DNA of 64,000 nt from Cryptomeria japonica (GCF_030272615.1 NC_081410.1:118861140-118925139); one strand, 5' to 3'; shown: positions 9,891-22,299, counted from the first letter of the stretch. Notes: generated by a model not told the origin, from the letters alone. Numbers and translations: made by a program.

Positions 9891-12800
9891 CTAACTATCT
9901 CCATTCGAGTCATCCCACTGCCAATCCTTGTCAATGCATCCATATATGACCCCAACTTCTTTAGGAATTGTGCATCATCTATAGTAACATCTAGAAATAC
10001 CTAGTTTTGTATGGTTCTAAGGTCTGCCTTCCACTATGATTTAGATCTAAGGACCTTTCCACCTTCTACTTTGCTTCTTTCTCTATCAAATAGGGTATGC
10101 ATATGACTTGTTACTAAACATTGGAAATTTTTGAGCTCATCTCCAATTCTTTGTGCATACATTCTATGGATGATGTAGATCTTCTTGACCACCTCAAACT
10201 TTTCCGTGAAACTCATAGTAATGATATGAAACTAGTCATGAGGATCTGTGATTGATAAAAGCTCTAATACTACAACAATCTTGCTCATATAGGATAATGA
10301 AAATGCTATGAAACATTGCCATATTAAATGCTCTTTAGAAAGTCTCAATAATTCTTTGTGCTCATCCCAAGCTATATCCGCATGCTCCAAGATCTCATTG
10401 ATTTTTTATTTCATTAGTGATCTTGCCATATTTATCCTTACTCTCTTCTCCATCTGCAAGGCATCCATCTTTAGGACATCCCTCTCATTACTTAGATTGA
10501 TAATCTCCAATATAACCTGAGCTGGATCATTCCTTAGTCCTATTAATTCATGAGAAGCATACTCAATCCTTCCCAAAGGTGTGTATGTAGGTACTACTCT
10601 CAACTATTCTTCTGGAGTAGTCACCTTTTCTCTCAAAATTGTAACCTCTTCCAATGTCTTCAAAAACACCTTATGAACAAATTTCACCACATTTAAATTG
10701 AGGTTTTCTGCCTTTGTGATGGAAGTGTCAGCCACTCTCTTGACTAACATACCCCCAAATAGTCGATCAACCTCATAGCTCATGCTATGCCTCTCTGTAA
10801 CTCTATGCAAGCACTGAATAACTAACCGATCAAGATGATCATCAAACAATGCCCTTGAAAGAACCTTATCTATTTGTGATGGATCCATGGAGTCCAAATC
10901 TATGTCATATCTCTTTCTCAACTCATCAAAAATAATGGCAGAGGAAATATCCTATCCTTCCAACAAGAGTATTCCACTTCTCTTCACAATCTGCCTTCCT
11001 ATCTCTAAAGTCATAATAGCAAATTGTTCATTTGCAACTTTCAGGATTTCATCCTTAATTCTCAACCTTTCTTCATTCTCCAACTCATCAGAGTTAATGC
11101 CTCTGTTCCTTTCCATTTCATTTGTCAAGTTTCTTATGACAAAATGATTGAATTTCCTGGTATTTATAAAATCATTATCACTCATGAATTGATCACAAGC
11201 ATTCAATCTCACATCTTCACCAAGATCTCCTCCAAGTTTAAATGAGGGCCCTTTCCTTATAAGGCTCTTGAATGGTGACCCTTGTCATTGTGTCAAATAT
11301 TTGAGGGGGTAAAGGCTCATGTCCTTGGAATTCAAAACCTTGATAGGATTGGAATGGATTTTCCCTCCCTGAGGAAAGCATGTGTAATGGAGTGACAACC
11401 CTTGGGCTCTCTGGTACTTGGAAAAGAGGCCTACTAGAAGATGTTGCAATCAAGGGCTTCTTCTGGGATGCTTCTACAAGCAACCTCTCTAAAGGGGAGG
11501 TGTGTGATGGCTCAGGGTCAAGAGAAATTGTGGGAGGAGGTTCTTGAGAACTCAATGGAGGGGAAGCAAGGCCAATGGGAGAATGAATTGATTGAGGGGA
11601 TTCTGGCATTTATTACTCCACTATATGTACTGGAGGTACAACATCCAAGCGAGGCCTTTCATGGGGTAGATGCATACTATCAAAATCTATATAAGCGAAA
11701 AAGATTGGTCTCGTCTTGGCTTCTGGAACTAGTAGTGCTTCCCAAGAAGGAGAATATGAGTAGTCCTCTTTCATTCTTTTGGTTTACTGAATCTTATACC
11801 GTCTTTCTTTTCTTTTCAACACTTCCTCATAATCTATTTTATTTCTTATGAGGTCTTCATCATCCTCTTCATCCCATTGATGTTCTTGTATCTTGCCTTT
11901 GCCAAGCCCCTTGACAAGCCATTCAAAATCATAGAACCTATACTTAGTTGGGGGAAGCCTATACCTATTTAGCATAGATTCAACGATTTCATATGCTTTC
12001 CTATTCAAAAAATGATACATCCCAATCACAACTTGTGATTGGATCGTTGACCCTTTCTTACATGATCCCCCTACCGAGGACTTATCTGCTTAAACCAACT
12101 GATACATGATTTATAAGAAGGCTACCTTGTCTTGAATAATAATAGGCAAACATATAGGGGTAACAAGGCTACCAAAAATTCTTATAATGGTGTGGTCCTT
12201 AAAATAGAACCATGACCCCCAATTGTGAGTGATTCCTAGTTCAGGCTTAAGATCCTTGGGCCTGAGAAATTCCTTAGCATCTTAGGTTAGACCCCACCTA
12301 ACTTTCTTCTACAAAAGACTCAAAAGTTTTCTTACAAAGAAATTTTCAAAAACCAAAGTATTTGACTCATTCATATGTGAGTCCCAAATATAAGTCCATT
12401 CCTAAACCAGGAGATGCTCTCCTTTAGCCATGGTTACAATTTCCAAACTAGGATGCCATACCTTAAGACCCTTGTATAGAAATATATGCATCAGGATAGA
12501 ATAACACCTGAATATTGTTGATTTTCCCATTTTGAAATCACATAGGACATTGTGCAAACCCTGAGCTACCATATAAGCATAGTCAAAAGGACTATTGATA
12601 TCCCTTCTCTGGATATCTATAAAAACCATCAACATCCACTTTGGAATCAAGTCCTTTGCATCTACAACACAGACTTGACATAAATTATAGTATATATCCA
12701 AAAATTAGTTGATAAATAAGTCTGTGCTGTAAGGGGAAGTCTTCTTTGATGTTAATTTTTTATCATCCCCCTTTACATGTGGAGGCCTAAATGATGCCAA

Positions 12801-13190
12801 TTTTCTCCTATACAAGAGTTCATTCTTCTTATATTCCATATCTATCTCTTGCAGACTAATAACCCACTTTATCTTAGGGTTGAGTATGAACACTTCGTTG
12901 ATGACAACTCTGGTGATCTCTGTTAATCTGCCACCTTCATTTGACACAATCTCCCTAGTATCAGGCTTGTAATTTGTAATGATTGTAGCAACCAATTGAG
13001 TATTTACATAGACATTTGGCACCACTAGTCTCGCCAAATTGCAATTCCATACATTGGACACTGGAAGTCTTTCCTTCTTATTATAACCTCTCCTCCAGAG
13101 ACTGACACCTTGTGGTGGGATCCGTGCATCCCTGATACCTACAGTCCAGTCAACAATGAATTCATCCGGCTTGGACCTCAACTTTGACCT
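9821..13190 (-). pseudogene. Long degenerate coding region, unknown family
   Basis: A nearly continuous chain of minus-strand frames runs from about 13,190 down to a TGA at 9,821-9,823: 12705-13181, 12402-12701, 11784-12029, 11238-11609, 10952-11212, 10604-10921, 10406-10603 and 10034-10216. It is broken by single stops and frameshifts. The N-terminal half is globular (WTVGIRDARIPPQGVSLWRR ... LARLVVPNVYVNTQLVATI). The middle is Pro/Ser-rich (SPIGLASPPLSSQEPPPT). The C-terminal half is charged, helical and coiled-coil-like. The implied protein is about 1,000 residues. I do not recognise the family. A plant-specific transposon ORF is the likeliest source, but no terminal repeats were identified. 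Confidence 0.5.
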
Positions 13191-13550
13191 CTTCTATGTC
13201 TCAGTTGATCCAGGGAGTTGGATAATATTATCCTCAGAAAATTTTTCGCTTTCCCAAACTAGAGGACTCTACCATTTCCAAGGTTAGGGTTTTACAAGAA
13301 AATGGAATGATGACAAAAAAGCTTCAAAATTTAGCGCAGACTAAATTCTTTGTACTCAAACAACTATAAGAAATTGATGAGTTGGCGTAAAAGATTAGAA
13401 AGCTAGAGAATACAATGAAAGTGCAGTCTACAATCGTTTCTTTGAAACCCTAATTATGATAGCGAAGAGGCATGCAACAATTTTAGAATATGAAAAGCAT
13501 TGTAACTGATAACTAGAACAAGATCGATGCTAATATAGATGAAAAATATT
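13191..13550. other. Upstream region of the degenerate frame
   Basis: No credible frame is present. Read on the minus strand this would be the 5' flank of the unknown coding region at 9.8-13.2 kb. No TATA box or primer-binding site stands out. Confidence 0.35.
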
Positions 13551-14430
13551 GATCACAATAGGCAAAATAAATTCATTAACTGCGGGCATGTATGTAGGTG
13601 TGATGGCAAGAGATAACCATTGCAATTCTTATTTGAACATCGGGGCCCCAACAAAAAATTCTTGGTCGGTCGGTGACAAATGAGAGGTGTTTTGATATTA
13701 TTTATTTCTCCTTTAGTCCTCAAGCCTCTGTGATGTTGGGGAGTTAGCTTGAGCATGCATCTTTTCCCAATCGCACAATTGCACGACAATCTTAACCATC
13801 AATCTCCTATGAAGATATCTCCCCTTATTGTACTTAGAAATAGGGGGATAAGTCCCATGTTCTTATTGTGTGGCCTAGCTGTATATGCATCCTTATTTTG
13901 CTGGCCTGAGAATTTATCATCATCTCCTGCAGGACCCATATGCCACATCATCAACAGAGTTGCGGGGTTAACCCTTACTTTCATCTTCATTTAATCGCAC
14001 AGTTGCACGTTCAATCCATGATGTCGATCTTTGTCAAAGTGATCACTATCTATTTCCTTTTAGGAGGCGGGGCACCAAGCCCACATCCTTAGTTCGTGGC
14101 CAGCTATCCATGTGGTAGTTTTTCATTAGTCCATCTAGAGTGGGACTTATTCAGGTGGGGGCCTTCTTTATTTAACAACATCAACCATTTTTGACTGGGG
14201 CCCATGTTCCATGTAGGTTCCAACATGGACCATTTAACAACTTCTAGCTCCACTTGTCATATTCATGTCATCCCTTGACACGTTGGTATCGACATTGCAG
14301 AATTATCCTTGTTGCACAGGTTAATGCAATCACGCAATTGTGTGGCTTCCATGATCGTTGATCTTGGAAAAGTTGCACAATGGATATGGATCCCATGGTG
14401 AAAAGTAAATCATATAGCTAATGTTGAGGG
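13551..14430. repeat. Non-coding repeat with recurring 'cgcac-a-ttgcac' core
   Basis: Sub-units begin near 13,771, 13,994 and 14,332 with variants of 'tcgcacaattgcacgaca', each followed by a 'tcaat/atc' segment. Similar words recur in the duplicated repeat at 24.4-24.9 kb. The short frames here are not convincing. It reads as an old, diverged satellite-like or transposon-derived family. Confidence 0.45.
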
Positions 14431-14504
14431 GCTCGTCACCAATACGACACAAAAGACTTAAGAGACAACTTAAATGATTGGAAACAGGCTAATAACAGTC
14501 ACTG

Positions 14505-14790
14505 CTAAAACAAAATTAATTGAAGCCATGAAAAACATTCATAAAATCATAAAACAGATATAGAACAGAGTTAATTGAAGCCAAAACATAACATTCATAG
14601 AATCATAAAATAGAGATAGAACAGAGTTGAGTGAATCCGCGTAAAAACATTCATAGAATCATAAAGCAAAGATAACCACAACAAAACATTCATAGAATCA
14701 TAAAATAGAGTTAAGCCAGAACAAAAAATTCATAGAATCATAAAACAAAGATAACACAGAGTTAATTCAAGCCACGTCAAATTACAATAT
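14505..14790. repeat. Short tandem array, roughly 40-58-bp units
   Basis: About five imperfect copies centre on 'aacattcatagaatcataaaa', most followed by 'agataacacagagttaatt' and 'gaagcca'. Unit length drifts between about 40 and 58 bp. No coding potential is seen. Confidence 0.75.
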
Positions 14791-15021
14791 TCTTGGAATT
14801 ACAAATAAAGTAATCAAAAATCCTGAATGTATTTGGGAATACAAATTATACAGTACATATTAGGAATCATTGTATGAGCTTCTATAGCATTCTCCACTCT
14901 CCATTTGATGTAACTCCATTTTTTTCTAACATATAGCAAGTGAATTGCAAATTTGTTCATAACTGGAAGTGAAAGTTGACATCAATGTTTCATCCAAAGC
15001 TTCATTCAAGGTTATCAATGG

Positions 15022-15486
15022 TTAGGCCATGACCAAAAAGTTAGCCTCATTTGTATACTTAGGAAACAAGTCCAAATCAAGCTTCATTTTGTTTTCCATC
15101 TTACTTTTGAAAGCAGCATCTCCAATGTATTGTTGTGTTGTATCGATACTCATCGGAAAACCAAGTTCTGTCAATCTCTGCACCTTTCCATGCAACTTCT
15201 TCATCCTTTTTGCAGCCTTATCCAAATATTCTTGTGATTCCTGTAGTTTCTTACATTTTTGAAAGACAAATGAAGTCTTTACTGAGGCATCAATGCGGTT
15301 GTGAATTCCCTTGGATGCCAAATATTTGTCATTAGATTTGTATATTGTTTGCAAAATTTGATCTGCAATTTTCTCACTTGAAATCAACTTTCTGTTTTGA
15401 GCAATGTATTCAGTTAGCTTCACATAATGTACTATGATATTTCCAGTCAATTCAAACAACTGACACAATTGGTTAGCCTTCTGCAT
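15022..15486 (-). CDS. Hypothetical 154-residue helical protein
   Basis: An uninterrupted minus-strand frame starts at ATG 15486. The product is rich in Lys, Gln, Leu and Glu with heptad-like spacing (KCKKLQESQEYLDKAAKRMKKLHGKVQRLTELGF), so a coiled coil is likely. It has no signal peptide or membrane segment, and I recognise no family. It lies on the same strand and 1.8 kb upstream of the degenerate region at 9.8-13.2 kb, whose C-terminal half is also coiled-coil-like. It may be a fragment of a related transposon protein rather than a host gene. Confidence 0.35.
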   Translation of the reverse strand: MQKANQLCQLFELTGNIIVHYVKLTEYIAQNRKLISSEKIADQILQTIYKSNDKYLASKGIHNRIDASVKTSFVFQKCKKLQESQEYLDKAAKRMKKLHGKVQRLTELGFPMSIDTTQQYIGDAAFKSKMENKMKLDLDLFPKYTNEANFLVMA

Positions 15487-15725
15487 TATTTTCTCCTAGA
15501 TCTTTTGTTTTATAAACCTCATTGTTTGTATCCAAGATCCGCTCAATTTGTCTTTGAGAGAGTTAATATCATTGTATGATGGTTATAATTGTCTTTATAA
15601 GCTCTTTATAGTAATTTGGTTTTAGTATAATGGTAACCCCTTCTTAGTCTCTTCCTCCAGAGGCTGGTTTGAAGTGCTAGCAAGGCAAAGCTGTGAAGGT
15701 GGGGATACTATAGTGACTGGAAGAA

Positions 15726-16311
15726 ATGGAGGCGAGTTTTACACTGAAAACAAAGAAGAGGTTAGTGCCCTTCATGGGTAGGATCACATACAGATGGCTA
15801 CAGGGGATTTTTCTGTTCAAGGATGAGAGATTGTTGCAGGTGGTGAAGTTAATTATGGGGGAAGAGATTGCACATATATAGATATAGGAGAAACATGGAG
15901 ATATACTCCTTAATTTCATCATGGGGTTTAGAGTTTGAAGATTCAGTGGACACGGTGAAGAGGGTTCTGAGAGCTCTAATATCAAATGAGTATCTCTTGG
16001 GCATGGAATCTATCTGCGAATGTGCAATACCTAGAGTGGGCATTGATGTCTCTGAAGGAGTGGATGAGCCAGTGTATTATATTCCTTTCATACAATGGAA
16101 AGAAGATGAAATGAAGGCAAGATTTAGGACTCTTGCAAATCGGGGATGGGAGGCTTTGAAGACATTTGTAGAGTTGATGAGATTAGAAGCTGTGATAAGG
16201 GATGCAAGTGAGGTGGCTAGGATGGAGGTGGGTAGGGAATTGAGGCTGAGGAAGAGAATAGTGGACATACTGCTTTCTTTGTCTAGGTTTCAAGAGGACT
16301 TTGGACTCTAA
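15726..16311 (+). CDS. Hypothetical plant protein, possibly frameshifted in two pieces
   Basis: The main frame runs from ATG 15895 to the stop at 16311 (138 codons): MEIYSLISSWGLEFEDSVDTV then an Arg/Glu-rich helical C-terminus (LRLRKRIVDILLSLSRFQEDF). A 51-codon frame at 15726-15881, in another frame just upstream, has similar protein-like composition (LKTKKRLVPFMGRITYRWLQ). The two could be one gene split by a frameshift or a short unseen intron. No family, signal peptide or membrane segment is recognised. Real gene and transposon remnant are both possible. Confidence 0.35.
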
Positions 16312-16816
16312 ATTTTTAAATGTAATGTCTCTTTTTTTGTGTTACTCAATCATGCTGGTAGTCTTTGTTTAGGGTTGTGATTCTATAAAACAATGAATGT
16401 ATGATCTGCGATTGTTATCGAGCAGTCAATAATGAACATGCTTGTTTTGATGGATTTTGGGGAGAATTTTGTTGGGGGGGGGGGGGTCTCGTGAATATGC
16501 TAGAGCTTGAGTAGGTGTATGGTCTTTTTTTGGATGGCCACTGTGGAAGCTTATTATCCTTTTGTTATCATATCTTTATAATATTAATAAAATCTATTTA
16601 TTACCAACCCCCCAAAATATTATTAGTGAATAAATTAATCTAATATTTAAATCTAAGTAATGAATACATTCATAAATAATAAAATATAATAAAAACTAAA
16701 ATTAATGACTTTCATATTTTACCCCGTCGTGCACTTCCTTTGATACCAATGGTCCAGATCACTGTGTGACTATGCATTTAGATCAAGATGCTCATTCACC
16801 TTAACTTCCTGGCCCC
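16312..16816. repeat. Left half of duplicated non-coding repeat (unit A)
   Basis: From about 16,620 the sequence ('gaataaattaatctaatatttaaatctaag', then 'ttcatattttaccccgtcgtgca') matches 24,215-24,530. The match breaks where the copia element begins and resumes after it at 23,831. A run of G near 16,463-16,486 is a homopolymer. Confidence 0.7.
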
Positions 16817-18063
16817 TATTGGATATTGTTGATCATTGTTGCTGCTAGGGTATGTTGTTGTCATTGATGTCAACATATTCTTGTGGTTTTCTCTAATGAT
16901 TGCAGATTGGGAAGATTTTTTGATCCGATTTGTAGTGTTGGTTTGCTGATCACTGTTTTGCAGAGTTCGGTATATCCTTTGATATATTTTGGTGTGATTA
17001 GATCTTGTGCTAAGTTTTTGGGATATTGCTTGGGATGGTCTTGTGTATCTTCATTTTAGATGGATCATGATTTGGTGCTCCACAAGTTATCTTTCTTGGT
17101 GACAGTTGTTGATTGGTTATGTTCTTGAGCTTTCAGATGTTGATATATGAAGATTTAAAAACTGGTGTTGGTGCAATTGTTCCAAATGATTCTAATGGGC
17201 TTGTTGGTGTTTCTTAGTCATGTCCTATTTGTTTTGATGATCCACATTGATCGTTGTACGAGTTTTTGGTGGTTTCTATCAACCGATGATGATTTTTTGT
17301 GTTATACGATTTTTCTGGTGGTGTAGCGTGTTGCGGTTGATCTTTGTGTGATTTCTGGTGGAGTTGTATGTTTGGGAATTTTTTTTAGGACCATACTATG
17401 CTATGTAATTCATTATATTGGTCCGGTGGTCGATCTTTGTATTGTGTGATGTAATTTTATAATTAAGGGTTGAGGGTTTAGCCGACTTTGTTATCAAGGT
17501 TGATGAATTGTATATATAGGTGGTATAATCATGTAATTTGGGTGTTGATGTTGTGTTTGCATTATCAGAGAGATATTTGTGCGTGAACAAGTGATTTATC
17601 CTTTGGTGTTGAGTTTGAGGTGAGATTGGTGTTGCAGGGCAGACATTTGTGCTTAACTAGAACTGTAATCAGGCATTTGGAGATGCTATTATTTCAGTTC
17701 ACTTATTTTGAATTGTAGTCTAAATCTTATTGTAAGTCAGTGAGATATCCCTGAGGGTTGTTGCCTTCTGGGCCATTATATTTGAGCAGTGAGCTATAGG
17801 CAGTGTGCCTGAATGCATGTGCATTCCCCATTGTAACATTTTCACATACTACTACAGAGTATCATCTTATTGTGGATAGGTTCCCATTGTGGTTTTTCCC
17901 TTAACCGAGTTTTCCTCGTCAAAATCTTGGTTTTGTGTTGTTAGTTTTCTTATCTGTCTTATTATTGCAATTTATCAAATCTATGTTATGTGATTAAGTT
18001 TGTTATTATGGTGAACACTGATTCACCCCTCCTCTCAGTCTTCCTTCTTGATTGCTGCTAACA
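16817..18063 (+). repeat. 5' LTR of copia element
   Basis: 1,247 bp, starting TATTGGATA where the 3' LTR has TGTTGGATA (a G-to-A change of the terminal TG) and ending GCTAACA. A TATA-like tatatatagg at about 17,511-17,520 is conserved in the other LTR and is a candidate promoter element. Confidence 0.9.
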
Positions 18064-18065
18064 AT

Positions 18066-18080
18066 TGGTATCAAAGATAG
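18066..18080 (+). other. Primer-binding site of copia element
   Basis: TGGTATCAAAGATAG lies 2 bases after the LTR end. It differs from the usual Met-initiator site TGGTATCAGAG by one G-to-A change. Confidence 0.85.
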
Positions 18081-18120
18081 ATTCTTCAGTAGAAGCTTAA
18101 TCGCTTGAGGAGATCCAAGA

Positions 18121-19080
18121 TGGAAGCTCAAGGTGTTATCTTTAAGAAGGACACTCAAATTTTATGGAAGTAACTATGCTATATGAAAGGACCAGATGGA
18201 AGTGCACTTGAAATATCTTGGTGAATATTATTGGAAGATTACAAAGAATTTCTATGTTGTTCCTCAAAATGGACCAGCTACTCCTGATGAGGTTAAGGAA
18301 TCTATACACAATATTAGAGCAAAGGAAGCATTGCTTAGTGCCTTGATTGATTCTAAGATGACAAATGTAATGAGACCAGACCGCACATGAGAATTGGGTG
18401 AAGATTGAGGTGTTGTATGAAGGTAATAAACAAGTGAAGGTTGCTAAGTTGCAGAGTTTGAAATGAAAGTATGAGACATTGAAGATGGGAGATGATGAGA
18501 ACGTACACTCTTTTATGGCTAAGGTGAATGACCTTGTCCTAGGTATCAGATGTGCTGGTGGAACCATTGAGGAAGATGAAATTGTTGCTAAGGTGCTAAG
18601 ATCTTTGCCTCCTGCCTATAAACATAAGGTTGCCGATGAGATTTGGAGTGTGACTACTGTGACAAGAGATATATTGGCTAGAAAGCTTGCTACATTTGAG
18701 CTGAGCGAATTTGGAGAATCACATGGAAAATCTGAGACTGCATTTAGAGCATCTGCATCTGTATCCGGTAAGCAAAAATATGGTCCTGATGAGTGCAAAA
18801 TATCTAGATATGAAAGAGAGAGGAGAGAGATGGAGAGAAAGAAAGGGAGCTCGATGAACTTGAAGCACTAATTTCCCAAAGATTGCCTAAAGGTGCTGGT
18901 AAGTATGATGGAAAGTTTCCTTTGAAATGTTTGTCTTGTAACAAGATAGGATATTTTGCTTCTAGATGCCCGAAGATAATGGCTAAAATGTCAGACATGA
19001 TAAGTTTGATAAGCATGATAGGAATGATTGATATGACAAGCATGAGAAGTATGAAAAGCCCTACAAGCCTAACATGAAGT
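18121..19080 (+). pseudogene. Copia gag
   Basis: Gag pieces lie in shifting frames. 18196-18390 has the N-terminal part (HLKYLGEYYWKITKNFYVV). A broken segment follows near 18,390-18,470. 18479-18871 has the UBN2 core (MGDDENVHSFMAKVNDLVL ... VAKVLRSLPPAYKHKV). 18883-19077 has the zinc knuckle. The knuckle reads CLSCNKIGYFASRC, with Tyr where the CX2CX4HX4C family has His, so zinc binding would be impaired. Stops at 18388 and 18869 and several frame changes prevent a single product. Confidence 0.85.
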
Positions 19081-19249
19081 ATATGAATCAGAAGAATTGT
19101 TATTATGCTGCTGATGAAGGTATTATAGATGAAGAATCTGAAGGAGATGAAGTTGTATTCCTTGCCATTAAGGAAGACCTATACCTGTTGATTCCACTAG
19201 CTATACTATTGAGTAGAAAGCTTTAGCTACAGAAGTTGAAGAGAAAGAT

Positions 19250-19470
19250 GAATGGGTGATTGACAACAGTTGTTCACATCATATGACCGGTGACAAAAGC
19301 AAATTTGTGAGTATGGAAAGGTATGATGGTGGAATAGTTAGATTTGGAGATAACAAAGCCTGTGTGATCTGTGCGAGAGGTTCTATTTCTTTTGATGGTA
19401 AGCATAACACTGATGATGTATTATATGTTGAAGGTTTGAAACATAATCTTTTGAGTACGTTGGACAGATG
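19250..19470 (+). pseudogene. Copia aspartic protease, active site changed
   Basis: The segment WVIDNSCSHHMTGDKSKF matches the copia protease, whose family sequence at this point is ID-S-G-CSHHM. The catalytic D-S-G has become D-N-S, both changes being G-to-A in the coding strand. The flap region (FGDNKACVICARGSI) and the C-terminal VEGLKHNLLS follow normally. Confidence 0.8.
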
Positions 19471-20621
19471 GTTGATAAAGGTTATGATCTACAATTCAAG
19501 GATCGTAAATGCAAGATCTTAAATGTCTCCGGTATAGAGATTGCTTTTGGAACTAAAATTGAAGGTAACATCTTTCATTTGAATGCTGGTGAGAAAAGTT
19601 GTTTGATTGCTCAGATTGATGAGAGTTGGTTATGGCATAGGAGAATGTGTCATGTAAATTTTGATTTAATTATTAAGATCAATTCTACACATGTCGTTAG
19701 ACGTTTGCATAAGATTGTTAAACCTGGTAATCCGGTATGTAAGGAATGTCAGTTGGGTAAGGAAACAATAATTTATTTCAAGAGAAAACAATATACATCT
19801 AATGGAATGCTAGATCTTGTACATACTAACCTATGTGGACCTACAAATGTTAGAAGTGTGCAGGGTGATAGATATTTTATGCTACTAATTGATGATTATT
19901 CTAGGATGATGTGGGTTGTATTTTTAAGGAGAAATCAGAAGCATTTGACAAATTCAAGATATTCAAAGCTAAGGTTGAGACTGAGGCTAGATTGAAGGTG
20001 AAGTGTTTGAGATCTGACAGAGGTGGATAATTTTGTTCTGGTGAGTTCAATTCATTATGTGAGAAGCATAGGATTCAAAGACAATTATCCGCTCCTAGAA
20101 CCCCTCAGCAAAATGGCGTTGTTGAGAGGAAGAACATAATTGTTTTTGATGCTGCAAGGGTCGTGTTGATTGAAGATAATGTTATGAAGATCCACTGTAG
20201 AGAACCTATTAGTATTTCTATTTACATATTCAATAGAGTTTACATCAAAGGAGATACCGGTAAGACCCTGTATGAGCTTTGGTTTGGTCATGTTCCTACT
20301 GTGAGATATTTCAGAGTATTTGGTAGCAAATGCTATATCAAAAGAGATAAGGATATAGGAAAGTTTGATGTTAGAAGTGATGAAGAAATTTTCTTGGGAT
20401 ATTCAACAAAGAGCAAGGCCTACCGGTGCTACAATAAAAGACTAAGAAATATAGTAGAAAGTGCAAATGTGAAGGTGGATGAGAACCTTGGGAAAGAGAT
20501 CAGAACATATGGTTATGATGATGGACAACATATTGTTTTAGCCCCTATTCAGCTTGAAGAACCTAAGCAGAATGATCCGGTAGAGATTGTGAATCCAGAT
20601 GTTGTTGGTGAAGGAGTGTAG
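19468..20621 (+). pseudogene. Copia integrase
   Basis: The zinc-binding H-H-C-C region is visible (WHRRMCH ... CKECQLGK). The catalytic core is damaged. The first acidic residue of the DDE triad (family HTDLCGP) reads HTNLCGP. Near 20,028 the family GGEF motif reads GG-stop-F. The frame shifts near 19,950. The third triad residue region (PQQNGVVERKN) is intact. The C-terminal part lies at 20163-20621 (WFGHVPTVRYFRVFGSKCY). No active integrase can be made. Confidence 0.85.
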
Positions 20622-20666
20622 GAACCTGAGAATCAAAACAATCAGAAGACTCCGAGGAATGTAAGA

Positions 20667-21563
20667 TTGAATCATTCTAAAAATCAGATTATTGGTGATA
20701 AGAATAAAGGCGTGATGAATAGAAAAAGGTTAGTTGCTGAAGAAGTATGCTTGATTTCCAAAGTTGAACCTAAAGATGTTGTTGAAGCCTATAAAGATAA
20801 AAGTTGGATGAGAGCTATGGAAAAAGAATTAGATCAGATTGAAAAGAATAACACTTGGGAACTTGTGCCTAGACCTAAGGATAATAATGTTATTGGTATT
20901 AAATGGGTATTCAGAAATAAATTGAATAGAGTCGGTGAAGTTGTCAGAAATAAAGCTAGACTAGTTTGCAAAGGATATTCACAACAAGAAGGGATTGATT
21001 ATGATGATACGTTTGCTTCGGTTTCCAGACTTGAAGTTGTTAGACTGTTGCTTGCTTATGCTGCTTATAAAGATTTCAAGGTATATCAGATGGATGCCAA
21101 ATCTGCCTTTTTGAATGATGATCTTGAGGAAGAAATCTACATTGAGAAACCTGATGGATTTTCATTATCAGATGATGGAGACATGGTTTGTAAGCTGAAG
21201 AAATCTCTTTATGGATTAAAACAAGCTCCTAGAGCTTGGTATGCTAGACTAGATAAATATTTGTTGAAATTGGGATTTATTAAAGGTGTTACTCACAATA
21301 ATTTTTACTTTAAGATAGAAAATGATAACATCCTGATTGTTGAAGTCTTTGTTGATGATATAATCTTTAGTGGTGATGACGATTTGAGCATGAAATTTGC
21401 CGGTGATTTGAAGAAAGAATTTGAGATGTCTATGATTGGTGAGATGAAATTTTTCTTAGGTTTGCAGATTGCACAGACTAGAAAAGGTATATTCATATAT
21501 CAAACTAAGTATGTGAAGGAATTGCTGAAGAAGTTTGGATTAGATGACTACAAACCAGTTTGA
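20667..21563 (+). pseudogene. Copia reverse transcriptase
   Basis: A 298-codon open frame holds nearly the whole RT domain: WMRAMEKELDQIEKNNTWEL, IKWVFRNKLN, ARLVCKGYSQQEGIDYDDTF, QMDAKSAFLNDDLEEEIYIE, LYGLKQAPRAWY and the catalytic FVDDI at about 21,350. It ends in a TGA where the family continues KPV-S-TPM. This is the best preserved part of the element. The active-site Asp pair is intact, but there is no start context or linked frame for expression. Confidence 0.9.
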
Positions 21564-22299
21564 ACTCCTATGGTGTCTGGTTGTAAATTGCCTAAAAATG
21601 TTGAATCTCCTAAAGCTAATTAGAGTTTGTACAGATCTATGGTTGGTGGACTGTTATATCTTACTTAGACTAGGCCGAACATTATGCATGTTGTCTGCAT
21701 TGCTTCTAAATGTCAAGCTGATCCAAAAGAGAGTCACGTCATTGCTATGATGAGGATATTAAGATACTTGAAGGGAAATGTGGACTATGGATTATGGTAT
21801 CTGAGGAATGATGATTTCATGCTATGTGCCTACACTAATGCTGATTGGGCTAGTGATGTTGATGACCAAAAGAGAACTACCAGTGGAGCATTCTTTTTGG
21901 GTAAGACGTTGGTTTCATGGGCTAGCAAAAACAAGATTCAGTGTCCTTATCTACTACTGAAGCTGAGTACATTTTTGCTACTAGTAATTGCACTCAGGTA
22001 TTTTGGATGAAGCAAATGTTGAAGGATATCAGAGTTATTTATGATGAGCCTACTATTATATACTATGATAATTCCAGTGTTATTAACATGTCAAAGAATC
22101 TGGTGCAATATTCAAAGACTAAGCATGTGTCAATCAAATATCATTACTTGAGAGAGTAAGTCAGTGAAGAGAAGGTGAAGCTAGAGTATGTATCTACAAA
22201 GGAACAAATAGCTAATATTCTCACTAAACCTTTGCCTACAGATAAATTTGTCTACTTGAGAGACAAGTTAGGGGTATCTACCCCTCCTGATGAGAACTA
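21564..22299 (+). pseudogene. Copia RNase H, C-terminal end of pol
   Basis: Segments MVGGLLYLT, MRILRYLKGNVDYGLWY, AYTNADWASDVDDQKRTTSG, SLSTTEAEYIFA and SKTKHVSIKYHYLRE are the copia RNase H. The first catalytic Asp (family DADWAG) reads NADWAS. Stops occur near 21,561, 21,622 and 21,667, with a frame change near 21,945. The tail VSTPPDEN ends pol just before the 3' untranslated region. Confidence 0.85.
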
